A stretch of 64,000 nucleotides of DNA from contig CAXKWD010000001.1 of assembly GCA_964059195.1 (NCBI GenBank), positions 217,442,484-217,506,483 on the forward strand. The letters run 5' to 3'. A program made the position numbers and the translations under genes. The DNA comes from Ectobius pallidus (lineage: Eukaryota; Arthropoda; Insecta; Blattodea; Ectobiidae). This document shows positions 1 to 11,094 of the stretch, in pieces. Under the pieces are notes generated by a model. The model was not told the DNA's origin. It saw nothing but the letters and a program-made list of their open reading frames with translations, and did not search any database. Position 1 is the stretch's first letter; each line of letters starts with the position of its first letter.

Positions 1-84
1 AGGTTTTCTTCCCCTCATTTCTATTGTTTACAAATCGGACCCCCAACTCCCTTGGGGGGGGGTATATTCCATACCCCCACAATT

Positions 85-836
85 CAGGGTTGCCAAATCA
101 GAAACGTAGAACAGTCGTACCAATATCCTAAAATAGTCGTATGCTAGTTAAAACTGTCGAATACTTTGTGATTTTTCAGTGTTATGAATATATTGCGTTA
201 ATTATAATAATATTAATAATAATTATTATTATTATTAATCGGTATTATGCATCTTAGAGTAGGATTACCTCCACAACGTCTCTGGGTTTTTACGTATATA
301 CCTTAGGAGCGAGTCTCACCGCTCGTAGAGTTCCTGGCTAGGGGAGGTAGCTGCACCCTGATTGGCTCAGCTCTCCTATCCCACTCCACGTGTTGTCTCT
401 CTCGCTGCGTCATTATCCCTCCACTCAACTATTATAGTATTTTCTACGACTGGCATGATGTTCACTCTCTGCCCAGCGGTAGCTTACTGATCTTACGCGC
501 ACCGAATTCGCGCATCTTGGTAACGAGACGTAACGAGAAGCTCGCAGGCTGGGTTTGTCTTCAAGGCCAGAGACTTTGTGGGAATAATCCAACTCTACAT
601 AATATGTCATGTAATTGTTAATAAATCATCTTATTTGTTTTATTATCTTGTTTTATTATCTTCCGATGTGCTAAATTTGATTAAATACAATAAAATTAAA
701 CAAACAATAGTTGCCACAGTGTTGTAATTATTTCCAATCATATTGATTTTAGCAACATGCTTATAACAAAAACCATCAAAATTTAAAATTCGTCAGTAGA
801 TTGACTAAAAAAATATAAAACGCTATGTTAAAAATA
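85..836 (+). mobile_element. hAT-type nonautonomous element (family hAT-N1), interrupted and 3'-truncated
   Basis: Begins CAGGGTTGCCAAATCAGAAA and matches the element at 16336-16792 over its first ~150 bp and again over ~620-836. The middle is replaced by an unrelated, more GC-rich segment (about 235-610), so the copy has been split. The right terminal inverted repeat seen in the other copy is missing. No target duplication can be read here. Family assignment rests on the better preserved copy, which has matching ends and an 8-bp duplication. Noncoding. Confidence 0.7.
235..610. other. Unassigned segment inserted in hAT-N1 copy
   Basis: This stretch is absent from the paralogous element at 16336-16792. 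It is richer in GC and CpG than its flanks. I see no terminal repeats or coding motif; a 61-codon open stretch on the minus strand has no recognisable motif. Confidence 0.4.
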
Positions 837-1024
837 CACTCACGTAAGTTTCTTTACTTTAAGCATGGCCAACACATTCTGACACAGAACAGGAGATCAT
901 AGTGCAAAGAGCACGTATTCAGAGTGGGTGGCTTATAACTACACTTCACAAATTTCTTTTTTGGAAAAAAATGTTTCAAATAAAAGTTCTAGCGTTTAGT
1001 ATAAGCACCCCATGTGTAAGAAAA

Positions 1025-1541
1025 AAAATGTGGGTGAAACGCCACGCGACAGAAATGAACTTGTTTTTATTTTTTTTATTTTTTCAATTTTGAATTATTG
1101 GATTTTTAAATTTTGGATTGTTGCGACTTTTTTAATATTGGGTTTTTGGACTTTTTAAATTTTAGATTTTTTAATTTTTATCTTTGAATTTTTTTTTAAT
1201 TTTGGAATTTTGGATTTCTAATTTTGGATTTTTAAATTTTAGATCTTTGAATTTTTATTTTTTTTAAATTTTGGATTTTCGATTTTTTAATTTTGGATTT
1301 ATAGATATTTTAAATTTTGGATTTTAAATTTTTATATTTTGTTTTTTCGCTTTTTTAATTTTGGATTTTTGGAATTTTTTAAATTTTAGATAAGTCTAAC
1401 CATTGAGTTGATTGTTTTCTGTGCGTTCCGTTCCCTCACAGCCCCACTAATTTCGTGACGATTTTATTCGTAACGCAAGTTTGGGTTAGCTCTCGATTTA
1501 CTCCTAGCGCGGCTAAAGAAGTTTCACTTCAAAAATTAAAT
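1025..1541 (-). repeat. AT-rich minisatellite element, copy 1 (family F)
   Basis: A degenerate array of about 17-20-bp units (TTTTGGATTTTTTAAA-like) fills ~1076-1390. On one side lies a conserved ~140-bp module containing GTTGATTGTTTTCTGTGC and ending AAGTTTCACTTCAAAA; on the other is a short GGTGAAACGCCACGCGACAG module. Both modules recur at 22852-23585, and the first recurs at 14776-15177. The ends carry a GAAGTGAAACTT inverted repeat. Noncoding and of unknown superfamily. Confidence 0.65.
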
Positions 1542-3403
1542 AAAATCGTAAGAGATGTTTTCGAGAAAATCGCGACAAACGAAATTTTCTTCGTGTAAAG
1601 TCCCTTAAAATAAAGAGAAGAGGGAAAGGAAGAAATAAAGAATGGAAGAAAGAAACGAAGAAAAAAGGGAAAGAAAAACTGACAGAATGAAAAACCTAAT
1701 GGAGCATAAAGTCTTATACGAAGTTCTATATTTCCGTGTCTTCTTAACACAGGTTCTTGAGCTGGATAAAATAAGTTTATGAGAGATCTCAAGATTCCGT
1801 CACTGGAGGATATAGCATCAGGCTTGGCTGGAACATCAACATAAAATCCAGACGCGGCAAATTACAGGAACAAAGTGGCGTCATCTAGCGTAGCAAGGTG
1901 TAACTACACTAATTCCTTCCATGCATAGAGAAGCGAGGGTAAAGGGCGCGATGTCTTATCTTCTTTTTATATATTCACGCTGGTATACAAACAGGGTGTC
2001 TCACAATACGGAATGCGAAAGTGGTTCTACTATTCCACTCAAACGCCGAGTGTTTCATATTGACCAATAACGTTTAACAATTCCTCGGATATTGTAATAG
2101 TTCTAGTTTATAAGGGAAAATTCTAACCTCCCGCACATTTATTAGGACATTAAACGCTAATTACAACTATACTATTAGAAGGACAATAAGACCAAGTACA
2201 CCAAAAGATAGCTGACATTAAGGACGATAGTTTGACATATAACACGACATAATTAATTGAAGGACGATTACGCTATTAATAAATAATCAATCAAAACGAC
2301 TAATTATTACAGGACCTAATAGAAATTTATATCATTTGAACCGGACGACTAATCCCTTCAGGATGACATACTTTTTATTAACGTTACATCCATAGAATTA
2401 GAGTAGTTAGACAATTCATATTATATAATAGAAAAGGGGCCGGCTTAAACCACAAACTCAGACTCGTGGCGCCTCACTACTTTGACGGATTTGATGAATC
2501 GCTAAACGGACACCACGCTTAAACTCAACGGACAGAATTTTGAAGACTTAGCAGAAGAGATTGTTAATGAGCCAATAAGGAAAGACTAAAGGCAGAGTCA
2601 GACCAATGACATAACTGCAGAAAAAACTAAACCCATGAGATATTAGCAAAATCCCAGGACGGGAGCGACACTATCTAGGACATTACTTCACGACTCGGAC
2701 TGAAACTTCAGACATCGACATAGATTAGAGACTACGACATTTTAGCTAGCATTAGGCAAGTTTTTATTAACCCGCGCAGAGAAATAGGTTATATACCATA
2801 CAGACATGGGAACGCGCGAGAGTAATTTATTATATAGTAATCAAAGTAAATATTATTATTATTAAGGTGGAGCTATTAATTGTCACCTAAGTTATCAACG
2901 AATTCCGCGCTATAGAAATTGAGGATAGAAAATCTAAACATTAAATTACCAGCGCGTGTGTAACACTTTATACGGAAGTGAACAACATTATATTATAATT
3001 AAAAGATACAGCCTAAGTACGACGACGTGAAACATTATTGACAAACTAAAAGACGACCTTACATCATCTGTGATTTCTGATAAAATTATAAAACAAATCT
3101 GCAAACTTTTTGGAACAACTTAAGAAATAAACTAAATTTATCTTCACTATTTTAATTTATGGACTTATAAATATTTCAACCTTCAATTATATCCCTTTCT
3201 AGCTTCCGATTCATTGCTCACCTAGCCACGGAGATAAGATCTCGCTCTACCGAACTGAGAAACTAGCCGGACAGCCGACACAAAGCTTGCGTTGCGGTGA
3301 ATTGCGGCTGTACTTACGAAATCCACCGTAGTACAGCCAGCTTATAAAACCGAGCCAAGCGGCGTGCGGGCGCAATATAGACCAATCACGATCGTTTATC
3401 ATA
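1542..3403. other. Unassigned AT-rich sequence
   Basis: No recognisable gene or element. It contains purine-rich low complexity (1610-1690), a mariner-like end CAGGGTGTCTCACAATAC near 1994, and loosely spaced GGAC motifs at about 2145-2360. Short open stretches here look like chance. Confidence 0.4.
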
Positions 3404-3452
3404 GGTAATCCCACGAGAGTTGACGAGTTTATCAATAGATTTATCAGATGCA
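3404..3452 (+). repeat. Single arm of a hairpin repeat
   Basis: Contains GTAATCCCACGAGAG and GAGTTTATC, matching one arm of the inverted repeat at 31773-31833 in reverse orientation. Only one arm is present. Confidence 0.4.
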
Positions 3453-3464
3453 TTATAAATTGAC

Positions 3465-3735
3465 TCCAGAATTTTTAACAAATTTATACTGGCAGTTTAT
3501 TCAAAATGTTTGTGATTCAGAGCTATGAAAATTGTAAGTTAAAATAAAATTAGAATATTTGTTCATTGTGTTCATTTCACTTAGGTCTTATACAACAAAG
3601 AAACGGTTTTCCTAATTTTGTACTCTTCGTGAAAGTTTAGACTGCGAGAGACGAACATCGCCGAGCATACTCGAAGTCTCACGAAGTGAGGGAGTGAGCA
3701 CGCTATTTAGGGCCGTTGAATTGTATAAGAGTAGA
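3465..3735 (-). mobile_element. Helitron 5'-end fragment
   Basis: On the minus strand it starts TCTACTCTTATACAATTC directly after an A and matches the first ~280 bp of the Helitron at 20227-20931, including the ACGAACATCGCC segment. The 3' hairpin and CTAG end are missing, so this is a 3'-truncated copy. Confidence 0.65.
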
Positions 3736-4569
3736 TTCTCTGAAACACATCAAAGACCCTTATAGGAAGAATTCCCCTCTATTCATGTATTATTTTCTGC
3801 GCCATTTCACTCATGAAAGAAAAATCCGATAAACTGTTTCCTAGGTGATAATATCTTTTCAATAAGGTAGGTAATGGAATGCTTGTAACCAGGATAGGGT
3901 CTGGTTTTCCTCGACTTACTTGTCTGATCAGGGAAATCTGATACGTTTCTTGTTAATATAATAAAGATAGGGGCTTCCCCCCATCCTGAGAGGGTCACTG
4001 CAGATTCCACGGGAGATTAGCGTAGACTTGCGTCTGTGTTGCTCGCACCGCGATATGCTTTGACTGAAAGCTCGCAGCATAAATAGATTTAATTCGTGAG
4101 CGATCCTACTGCAGAATCCCCATTAGGTGGAATTAATGATGGGGTTGAAAACTCGGAATTATATGATTCTTTAAAGTTCTCGAGATTATCAAGAATCGTA
4201 TAAAAAGGATTCTAATCATCATTCGAATGACATAATGCTATTTGGAAACAGATTACTCGATTCTGCCCATCGCTAGATGGAATCTCTAAAGCGAACGATT
4301 TTGGTACAACAATAAACAGTATCGTCCTTGCAGTTCGCTATTCTCACGCAGGTCAAAGGAAGAAGAGTGTCGCCACCTGTCACCCCTTGAGCTACTTTAA
4401 TTATCCTCGGGTTAATCAAAATAGCCCTATGAACTAATCAAGCAAGTAATATAGTGGAACATACTTCTACAGTACAGTACAAAACTATGATTCCCACAGT
4501 TTGCAACAGTGGTTTTCCAAACTTAGGATTTTGAGCAGTATTACCCAGGAAGGCTGTAATTAAGGAAGA
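3736..4569. other. Unassigned sequence
   Basis: No homology to other parts of the window and no convincing coding potential. A 67-codon minus-strand open stretch at 3807-4010 shows no motif. Confidence 0.4.
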
Positions 4570-4722
4570 AAAGCTATTTATGTTTCAAGTACGCAAAATA
4601 ACGCTTTAGCGGACGAATCTAGTATAGCGGCCGAGGCGAAAGCCGCTAAAGTTTTTGCGTACTTGGTGCATACAATATTTTTTAGTGAAAGCTCCCTAAA
4701 TTATATGAAATGAAACAAAAAC
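4570..4722 (+). repeat. Palindrome-cored repeat, copy P1
   Basis: The core runs AAGTACGCAAAATAACGC, TTTAGCGG, then CGAGGCGAAAGCCGC, then CTAAAGTTTTTGCGTACTT, so it folds into a long hairpin. A fuller copy is at 42180-42357 in the opposite orientation; compared with it, P1 lacks about 24 bp of one arm. The flanks TATTTATGT and ATATTTTTTAGT are shared between the copies. Confidence 0.65.
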
Positions 4723-4725
4723 AAA

Positions 4726-5260
4726 ATCCTTTTAAAGCCTACAGGCTGAGGTAGATTTCGAAGTGATTTTGGTTTATTTTACTGTCCCTGCGTAGCACCC
4801 TTCTTCTTTAGCCTTGACATGACAAACCCACAATAATAACTGCAAAAAAGAGGAAAGAGCACTTTCTCAAACATTCAAATCTCGCCTTATATGAGAACTA
4901 TCAAGAAACTAATTATTTATTTGTAGAGTAGTCATCAAGAGCTTTTCAATGATATCCCATAAGCCATAGTTTCAAAAATTTCGAATTTCCATCCCCCCCA
5001 CCCCCACCCCACTCGTACCCCCAAAACCCCCGAATCGTTGGTGTCACTGTGAACTCCATTAGGAGTACCCTAATTTATTCCAACAAAGTTTCCCTCTATA
5101 CTTCATAGAGCCGAGATATAAATGTTCTAAAATTTCAACCCCCTCCCCCGACCACCCCTTTGGGCCATTATTGCTCATTAACGAACTTGTCCGAACTATT
5201 GGGCCTAGAAATAACATAATAAAATTTGGTTCAAATATCTTCAAAATTACGGCCGCTAGC

Positions 5261-5299
<39 letters not shown>

Positions 5300-5420
5300 T
5301 TTTTTTTTTAACAGGCTGTGGTTTCGTACTTAGGAAGGCATGAAACGTAAAGATATGAAAGAATTTTTCGAAAGTCATGACATGGTATCGATTTTTCTTC
5401 GAAATCTACCTAAAATAAAA
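4726..5420 (-). repeat. Long dispersed repeat LR, inverted partner of 33783-34950
   Basis: About 690 bp matching 33783-33950 plus 34400-34950 in reverse orientation, including the GGCTGAGGTAGAT end, the C-rich tract near 5000, and CCATGTCATGA (inverted) near 5375. The partner carries an extra ~450-bp palindrome-bearing segment at the point where this copy has a TA run. No ends characteristic of a known superfamily. Confidence 0.7.
5263..5296. repeat. (TA)n microsatellite
   Basis: About 17 consecutive TA units inside the LR repeat, at the place where the paralogous copy at 33.95 kb diverges. Confidence 0.9.
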
Positions 5421-5461
5421 CATCAATAAACAAAAAATATTTAATGTAATATTTTAAAAGA

Positions 5462-6065
5462 TTCATTGGCTACTTCTCTACGTAGTCGCCACCGTTATTG
5501 CGGCATTTTTCGTACCACTGCACCAACACTTGTATGCCCATGTCATAGGACTCTCCCGCCAACGTCTGGAACCATGAAATCACAGCGATTTGAACCACTG
5601 TGTGACAAACATATATTCCCCTGTGTCATTATTTGGCATTTCGTGAGGTGTAGGAAAAGATGGAAATCACTGGGAGGGAGGTCCGGGCTTTACGGTGAGT
5701 ATTTAAACACCTCCCGCCTGAACTTCTGCAGGAAACTTGCTAGGAAGTGTTTAAACATCCACCCTATAGCCTGGACTTCGCTCCCAGTGATTTCCATCTA
5801 TTCATACACCTCAAGAATTGACAGGGAATGACACAGAGGCGAAGGTAGTTGTCACACAGCGCAGCGGTTCAAATCCCAGGCGGCAAACGTTTAAGACACA
5901 GATGTTCAAAAGTTGGTGCCATGGTAAGACAAAATGTTTCAATTCCGGTGGCAAATATGTTGAAAAATAGCTGAACACTGGCTGTGTCTGTTGCAATAAA
6001 TATTTTCTTGAAATTGTGTTTTGTTTCTGTGAACTGCCCCAGGGAAACTTACTTTATGGACGCGC
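5462..6065. mobile_element. Fold-back mariner derivative, copy A
   Basis: Two inverted copies of the 3' half of a mariner transposase meet tail-out. The right half (+) reads HPPYSLDFAPSD, the region around the last catalytic Asp in mariner transposases, then decays to a GGKYVEK-like C-terminus and the mariner end at ~6050. The left half (-) reads SPDLPPSD and ends in a GDYVEK-like C-terminus near 5466. Both halves have stops and frameshifts. The whole element is a large imperfect palindrome, and the two halves come from slightly different subfamilies. Confidence 0.7.
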
Positions 6066-6464
6066 CTCGTAAAAACTCAGAACTTAGACATTTAATTATG
6101 GTCAAACAAATAGGCCTACAGTTGTATGCAACTAACATATAATGGTGATTAAGACATTTGTATAAAAATTTCGTTGTATGATGTAGGCCTACTACTTACG
6201 TACAAGATTCAATTATTTTGCAGCACAAAGATCCTTTACAACCCACGAGGACGCACAACTCTCCCGTACACACCGAAGACTTGAACTGTACTGTCACTTG
6301 TTATTTATAAACGTACTCACAGAAGGCTCGATGTCAAGACGGTAGGCATGCTAAAGAATGCAGAAACTAGTTTGGGAGGGGATACGGCGTGCATAGAACT
6401 TCCGTTTGATAGACCTTAAGCTTATTCTACCCGTACCATAAGTATTGTAGGTGGCGGAAGTATT
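6066..6464. other. Unassigned spacer with two TAGGCCTA motifs
   Basis: Between two fold-back mariners. TAGGCCTA occurs at 6111 and 6184. No gene or element boundary recognised. Confidence 0.4.
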
Positions 6465-7897
6465 CCTTGCGTCTATAAAGTAACTTTCCCACAGGCCATT
6501 AACGGAAACAAAACACAATTTAATGGAAACTTTATTGTATCAGATAGGCTACTGCAAGTCTTCAGCTATTTTTCAACATATCGCCACCGGAATTGAGACA
6601 TTTGTCATACCGTGAGACTAACTTTTGAATACATGAGCCGTAGAAGTCTACCGGCTGAGATTTGAACCATTGTGTGATAACCAGGGCCCGGATTCTGATG
6701 ACCTAAAGTAGTTTGAAAAATTACCTACAAAATAACCCTAAATTTTAAAGAAAATGACTTAATAATTATAAAAAATGACCTAAAAACTGATATTTTATTT
6801 ATAAAAAATTATTATTATACACACAAAATTATAGACTAATTTGTACATAGGCCTAATCGTAAAAACTGTAAATAACTGTAATGTTGTAAATGTTCATTTC
6901 TCATGGCAATTTATACTGGCACTGAGGCACTGGTGAGTCAAAATTCGGCACATCCTTTTGTGGTCATCCTTTTGTTGTTTGTTGAGGGTAAACAGTAGTT
7001 TGCACTCTCAAATCCAAGCAGGTGGCAGACTCTGGTGCCAGGTCAATCTAATAACAATAGTAATATAATACAAAATTGATTCTCACTTCCGACTGAGACA
7101 TGTCAACACTTTAACGCCGATTTTTTCCTTCTTGCATTAAACAAACAACACTTCAGAGACAGCACCGCTAGCGAAGGAAAAAAAGTTAATACACTCAATG
7201 TAAATGCATGAAAATTACTAAATAAGGAAGCAAATAACACGAAAATGACAAAATAATGAACTAAAATTGAAATAAATGCCCTAAAAATATATAATTGCAT
7301 AAAAATTACCTAATAAAAATGCATATCTATAATCTAGAGGCCTTGGTTAGGATTTATCCACAAGTTGGCAATGTCTATGCAGCATCAACAAAAAAGATGA
7401 CATGTCATTAGAATCCGGGCCCTGGTGATAACCTTCTCCGTTTCTCTGTCAATCTCTACCCTTCTCTGTCATTTGTTGAGGGGTAGGAAAAGATTAAAAT
7501 CTCTGGGTGCGCGGTCCGAGCTGTAGGGTGGAGGCTTCAATACCTCCCTGCAAGTCTCCTGCAAAAGTTCAGCTAGGAGATGTTTCAACATCCACTCTAC
7601 AGCCCGAACCTCGCTCCCAGTGATTTCCATATTTTCCTACACCACAATAAATGACAGAAAATTACAAAGACGCGGAGATGGTTGTCACACAGTGGTTCAA
7701 ATTCCAGGCGGCAGAAGTTTAAGACACAGCTGTTCAAAAGTTGATCCCAGGGTGTGAAAAATGTCTCAATTCCGGTGAAGAATGTGTTGAAAAATAGCTT
7801 AACACTTGCTGTATCTGTTGCAATAAATATTTCCATGACATTTTGTTTTGTTTGTGTAAACGGTCCTAGGGAAACTTTATTATGGACTCGCCTCGTA
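6465..7897. mobile_element. Fold-back mariner derivative, copy B, split by a hAT element
   Basis: The left half (6465-6681 and 7425-~7520) is a minus-strand mariner 3' region; the right half (~7570-7897) is a plus-strand one ending CGCCTCGTA. Removing 6682-7424 and one copy of GTGATAAC restores the left half. Both outer ends are versions of the same mariner 3' terminal repeat (TAAAGTAACTTTCCC and its complement). Transposase remnants are too decayed to be functional. Confidence 0.7.
6682..7424 (-). mobile_element. hAT nonautonomous element (family hAT-N2) with 8-bp TSD
   Basis: Ends are CAGGGCCCGGATTCT and AGAATCCGGGCCCTG, flanked on both sides by GTGATAAC (6674-6681 and 7425-7432). This is the 8-bp duplication typical of hAT elements. 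A truncated relative lies at 19706-21087 in the opposite orientation. AT-rich interior with no intact reading frame. Confidence 0.85.
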
Positions 7898-8642
7898 TTA
7901 GGGTTATTGATGACGTAGGCAGACCTTGAATATAGTCCATTTTACTCAGATCACATAACAGATATCTAGACTCAAAGGCATTCATAAAATCCCCCACCCC
8001 ATGGAGCATAGTAAATGAATATTGAATATGATATTGCATTTAATTTAATAACACCGAAATCTTGGAAACAGGGGAGCAGGTAATATGTGTTGCTCTCTAC
8101 TCTAACGGCAGTACTTAAAGCTTCCTCCTTGCTCCACAGCTATTAAGCCAGACTTGATACATTTAGTACAGCTTAAGACTTGCACAAGCATTCGAGACTA
8201 TTTGTGTAAGATTCTTGTCGTACTTCTGTGTCCCACAGCAATTACAAGGAGGCCATGTTATATATGTGCAAGCGACTCTATTTACACTGTAAAGCAAGCT
8301 TGAGAGTTAAGACTGTATGTTCTTTTGTTCGCAGAAATCATTGCCTACTGTAACACCCTTACTACTAACATCGTTTTGAAAAGTTGCTTATCCCTGAATC
8401 AGTGGCGTAACTGGAGGTCCTAGGGGGGCGTAAAAAATAAAACAAAACAAAAAAAAATGTATGTAAATATGCTGTCATAATGGGGAGGAAAGCATGCCAA
8501 GCAATAAAAGAAGAAGAGTTCGCAGTTTTCAGTAAACATGTAGGTTCATGTCAACTGTCAGCAAACTGAGTATTGAAAAACTCAATTTGAAACATAACAC
8601 GAGCTTGTAGTTTGTCGCTGTGACGAGAACCGCCATCAATGC
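7898..8642. other. Unassigned sequence with a lone hAT-like end
   Basis: CAGTGGCGTAACTGGAGG at ~8401 resembles a hAT-type terminus, but no matching right end or duplication was found. Nothing else recognised. Confidence 0.35.
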
Positions 8643-8700
8643 ATACAGGGTGTTTCAAAAATACTTTTACAAACTTCGGGCATGGGTTCCTTACACCAAA
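8643..8700 (+). repeat. Mariner-type terminal fragment
   Basis: TACAGGGTGTTTCAAAAATA is a familiar class of Tc1/mariner MITE end. No partner end seen nearby. Confidence 0.4.
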
Positions 8701-8736
8701 ACAAGGAAAAAAGTTCATATGAACAGTTATGTCCGA

Positions 8737-9186
8737 CATAGGCGTAACCAGGCCGACCATATGGGGGATTATAACATCCGCGGGGTCTGGGGGTATGGAA
8801 TACCCCCCAGGGAGAGAAGGGTCCGGGGGTCCTCCCTCGGAAAATTTTAAAAATTAAGATGCAAAATAACAAGTTTTAAGCTTCCGGGGGACCTCCCCCG
8901 GAAAATTTTAAAAATTAAGATGCAAAATAACGAGTTTTAAGCTTCCGGGGATCCCCCCGGAAAATTTTAAAAATCAAGATGCAAAATAACGAATTTTAAG
9001 CTTCCGGGGGTCCTCCCCCGGAAAATTTTAAAAATTAAGATGCATAATAACGACTTTTAAGCTTCCCACGCTTTATACTTGTATTAAGTAATTTATGGGC
9101 AGACTTAAAAAATTATATAATTGTCATTTTTTTTATCAATGGGGGGGGGGTTCAAACCCCCAAACCCCCCCCTCGGTACGCCTATG
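8737..9186 (+). mobile_element. hAT MITE (family hAT-M61), copy 1, 8-bp TSD
   Basis: Terminal repeats CATAGGCGTAACCAGG and GGTACGCCTATG, flanked by perfect ATGTCCGA duplications (8729-8736, 9187-9194). The interior is mostly four ~61-bp tandem units followed by a G/C homopolymer-rich end. Relatives at 21102-21491 and 40266-40540 have three and one units. Noncoding. Confidence 0.9.
8823..9063. repeat. Four tandem ~61-bp units inside hAT-M61 copy 1
   Basis: Units start at about 8823, 8884, 8945 and 9004. Each begins CCGGGGGNCCTCCCCCGG, a GC-rich hairpin with 7-bp arms, and ends GTTTTAAGCTT. Confidence 0.9.
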
Positions 9187-9215
9187 ATGTCCGATAATTC
9201 TTGTTAATGAAAGTA

Positions 9216-9748
9216 AAATCAGGTAAACTGATATAACAAAATGCCAGGTAGAGTTAATACGCCAATATCTGAAAATTTGCATTTTATATTCATAACTTCT
9301 AGATGAAGACACGTATTCTTTACTTTATACGCCAAGCTTTTGTTTAATCAGCGACAATTTAAACTATGATATGCAGAAAAAATGTTATTTTTGTCATCGA
9401 TCTCCGAGTCAAGTTCCGGATAGATTCATTAAACAGGGTTTACGGGAAAACAGAGATCTAAAGTTTGATAAGCGTGTGGGGAGGAAACCTATGTGGGTGA
9501 TGTCAAAGCTAACTGTATTGCCACTTTCAAAGCCATATATGAACACTGAAAACAAATTTGTTGTCACAACAACTGAATTGCATTTAACGAATAAGTGTTT
9601 TCACAAATTAGGCCCCTAATTGGGCGTTACTCCGGTACCGGTCAACCGATTTGGTTCAATATCAATAAGCTTCGTCCCATGGACGTTATAATTGCGTATA
9701 AGAAGTTCCATGAAAATCCATTAAAAGTATCATTCTGGCACTCAATAA
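9216..9748 (-). repeat. Dispersed repeat R-A, copy 1
   Basis: Runs from AAATCAGGTAAACTGAT to CATTCTGGCACTCAATAA. In consensus orientation the family reads AAGTGCCAGAATGGTAC, a GTCTGTC stretch, CATGAAACTTGGTATA, then the TCAGTTTACCTGAT stem-loop. Ends share GTGCCAGAATG as an inverted repeat. At least eight copies occur in the window. This one lacks the (GTCT)n stretch. Superfamily unknown, nonautonomous. Confidence 0.7.
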
Positions 9749-10054
9749 CGGAAAACAACTATAAAGATAATTTAGCATGCATGTAATATTTACAGAGTGG
9801 AGTACAAGAAATAAACTATGAGCATTATCATTGTGTTAGGCCTAAGTGTTTTCTTTGCAGTCCGGAATGGGTTTGTAATTTCCTCGGGAAATTAAGCCTT
9901 TCAATCAAAATGTATAATTTAATTTGGGTAGAGTATCTTTTTGGAGATCTTGTATAAGTTTTATACACGAGGTGCCTAGCCTATAATGAGAGCTAACACT
10001 TTTATTTGAAACTAAGGAGTAGTTATAAGCAGCCATCGTTTGCACAGATTCATT

Positions 10055-10290
10055 CTTGAAAAAACCATAACATAGCCGCTAAATTGGGCTTTACTCCGGT
10101 GCCTGTCAACCGATTTGGTCCAATATCAATAGTCTTCTTTCTATGGACGTTATAAATGTGTATACCAAGTTTCATAAAAATCTGGTAAAGTGTATTCGAG
10201 TTATTGAGCGTACAGACACAAGGGCAGACGGACAGACATTTTGCTGTCCCCCACAAAATCTCATAAAGTACCATAATGGCACTTAATAAA
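10055..10290 (-). repeat. Dispersed repeat R-A, copy 2 (partial)
   Basis: Contains ATTGGGCTTTACTCCGG, GTCAACCGATTTGGTCC and GGCACTTAATAA, the 5' half of the R-A consensus in inverse orientation. The other half is missing. Confidence 0.7.
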
Positions 10291-10317
10291 ATTTATTTTC
10301 AGTGTTTAAAGATAAGC

Positions 10318-10475
10318 AATAGAAGTCAGTGGCGGCCATGCCCTGGGAGATTTTATGCTGTTACAGGAAAAATTGAATCCATAGAGCAAAAATCTCCTAA
10401 TAAAAGCTGCTTATCCATGTCCCCTCTATTTACAGCTAAAATATTTCGGTGTTATTTATTAACACCCTGTATAAC
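10318..10475 (+). repeat. Short dispersed repeat paired with 60796-60920
   Basis: CAGTGGCGGCCATGCCCTGG, AAAAATTGAATCC, AAATCTCCTAATAAAAG and TTAACACCCTGTAT recur in the same order near 60.8 kb. The last motif resembles a mariner-type end. Confidence 0.6.
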
Positions 10476-10746
10476 AGAATTTCAAAAATGTATAAAGAAG
10501 TGTCATTATTTTGTTTTTAATAAACAGTGATTTGCAATGTTCTCTTACAGACGAGTTTGTGATTATTCAGAAGAATAAAAACACTATAGTACGTATGGTA
10601 CGGGCAGAGGAAGTACAAATGTAGGCCTGTTTGGGAACTCAGGCTGTAGCAGGAATAAGCTATCTAGAAGGCTGTGACATTTATGCAGCCTGCGCTCCGG
10701 TCAGAGCTCAAATTAAATTGCGCAATAAATAGAGCACAAAACTTAC

Positions 10747-10781
10747 CATTTCCAGTCGGTCCCGGGAGAAGAGGCACCTTC
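10747..10781 (-). other. Candidate 35-nt micro-exon
   Basis: On the minus strand a pyrimidine tract ending TTTTTATTCACAG is followed by 35 nt and then GTAAGTTTTG, a near-ideal 5' splice site preceded by ATG. A branch-like CGATAAC lies ~40 nt upstream of the AG. All three frames across the 35 nt are open. The protein is not recognised, and adjacent exons are not visible in the window, so it may be chance. Confidence 0.3.
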
Positions 10782-11094
10782 CTGTGAATAAAAAGAAAAA
10801 GAGGAAATTGTTATCGAGATCGGAAACGCATCTGGGGCAGCAAAACAAAATACATGCGTGCTCCGCAGAGACACATGAACATTCACAGGAGGAGAGCATA
10901 GCTTATAAAAGAAAAACCAGCATTTCGAATGGGAATAAATATCAGAAATAAAATAAGGATAGGTTTTTCTATAATATTATTTTGAAATGAAACATCTATA
11001 TTCAAGGAATAACCTTGACAAATTCTGAAGTGAAACACATAACTTCCTCTGCCTAAATAAATACTTCGGCTATTAGTTCAATATATATCTTACT
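10782..11094. other. Unassigned sequence beside the candidate micro-exon
   Basis: No repeat partner in the window. If the micro-exon is real this is the upstream intron. Confidence 0.35.
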
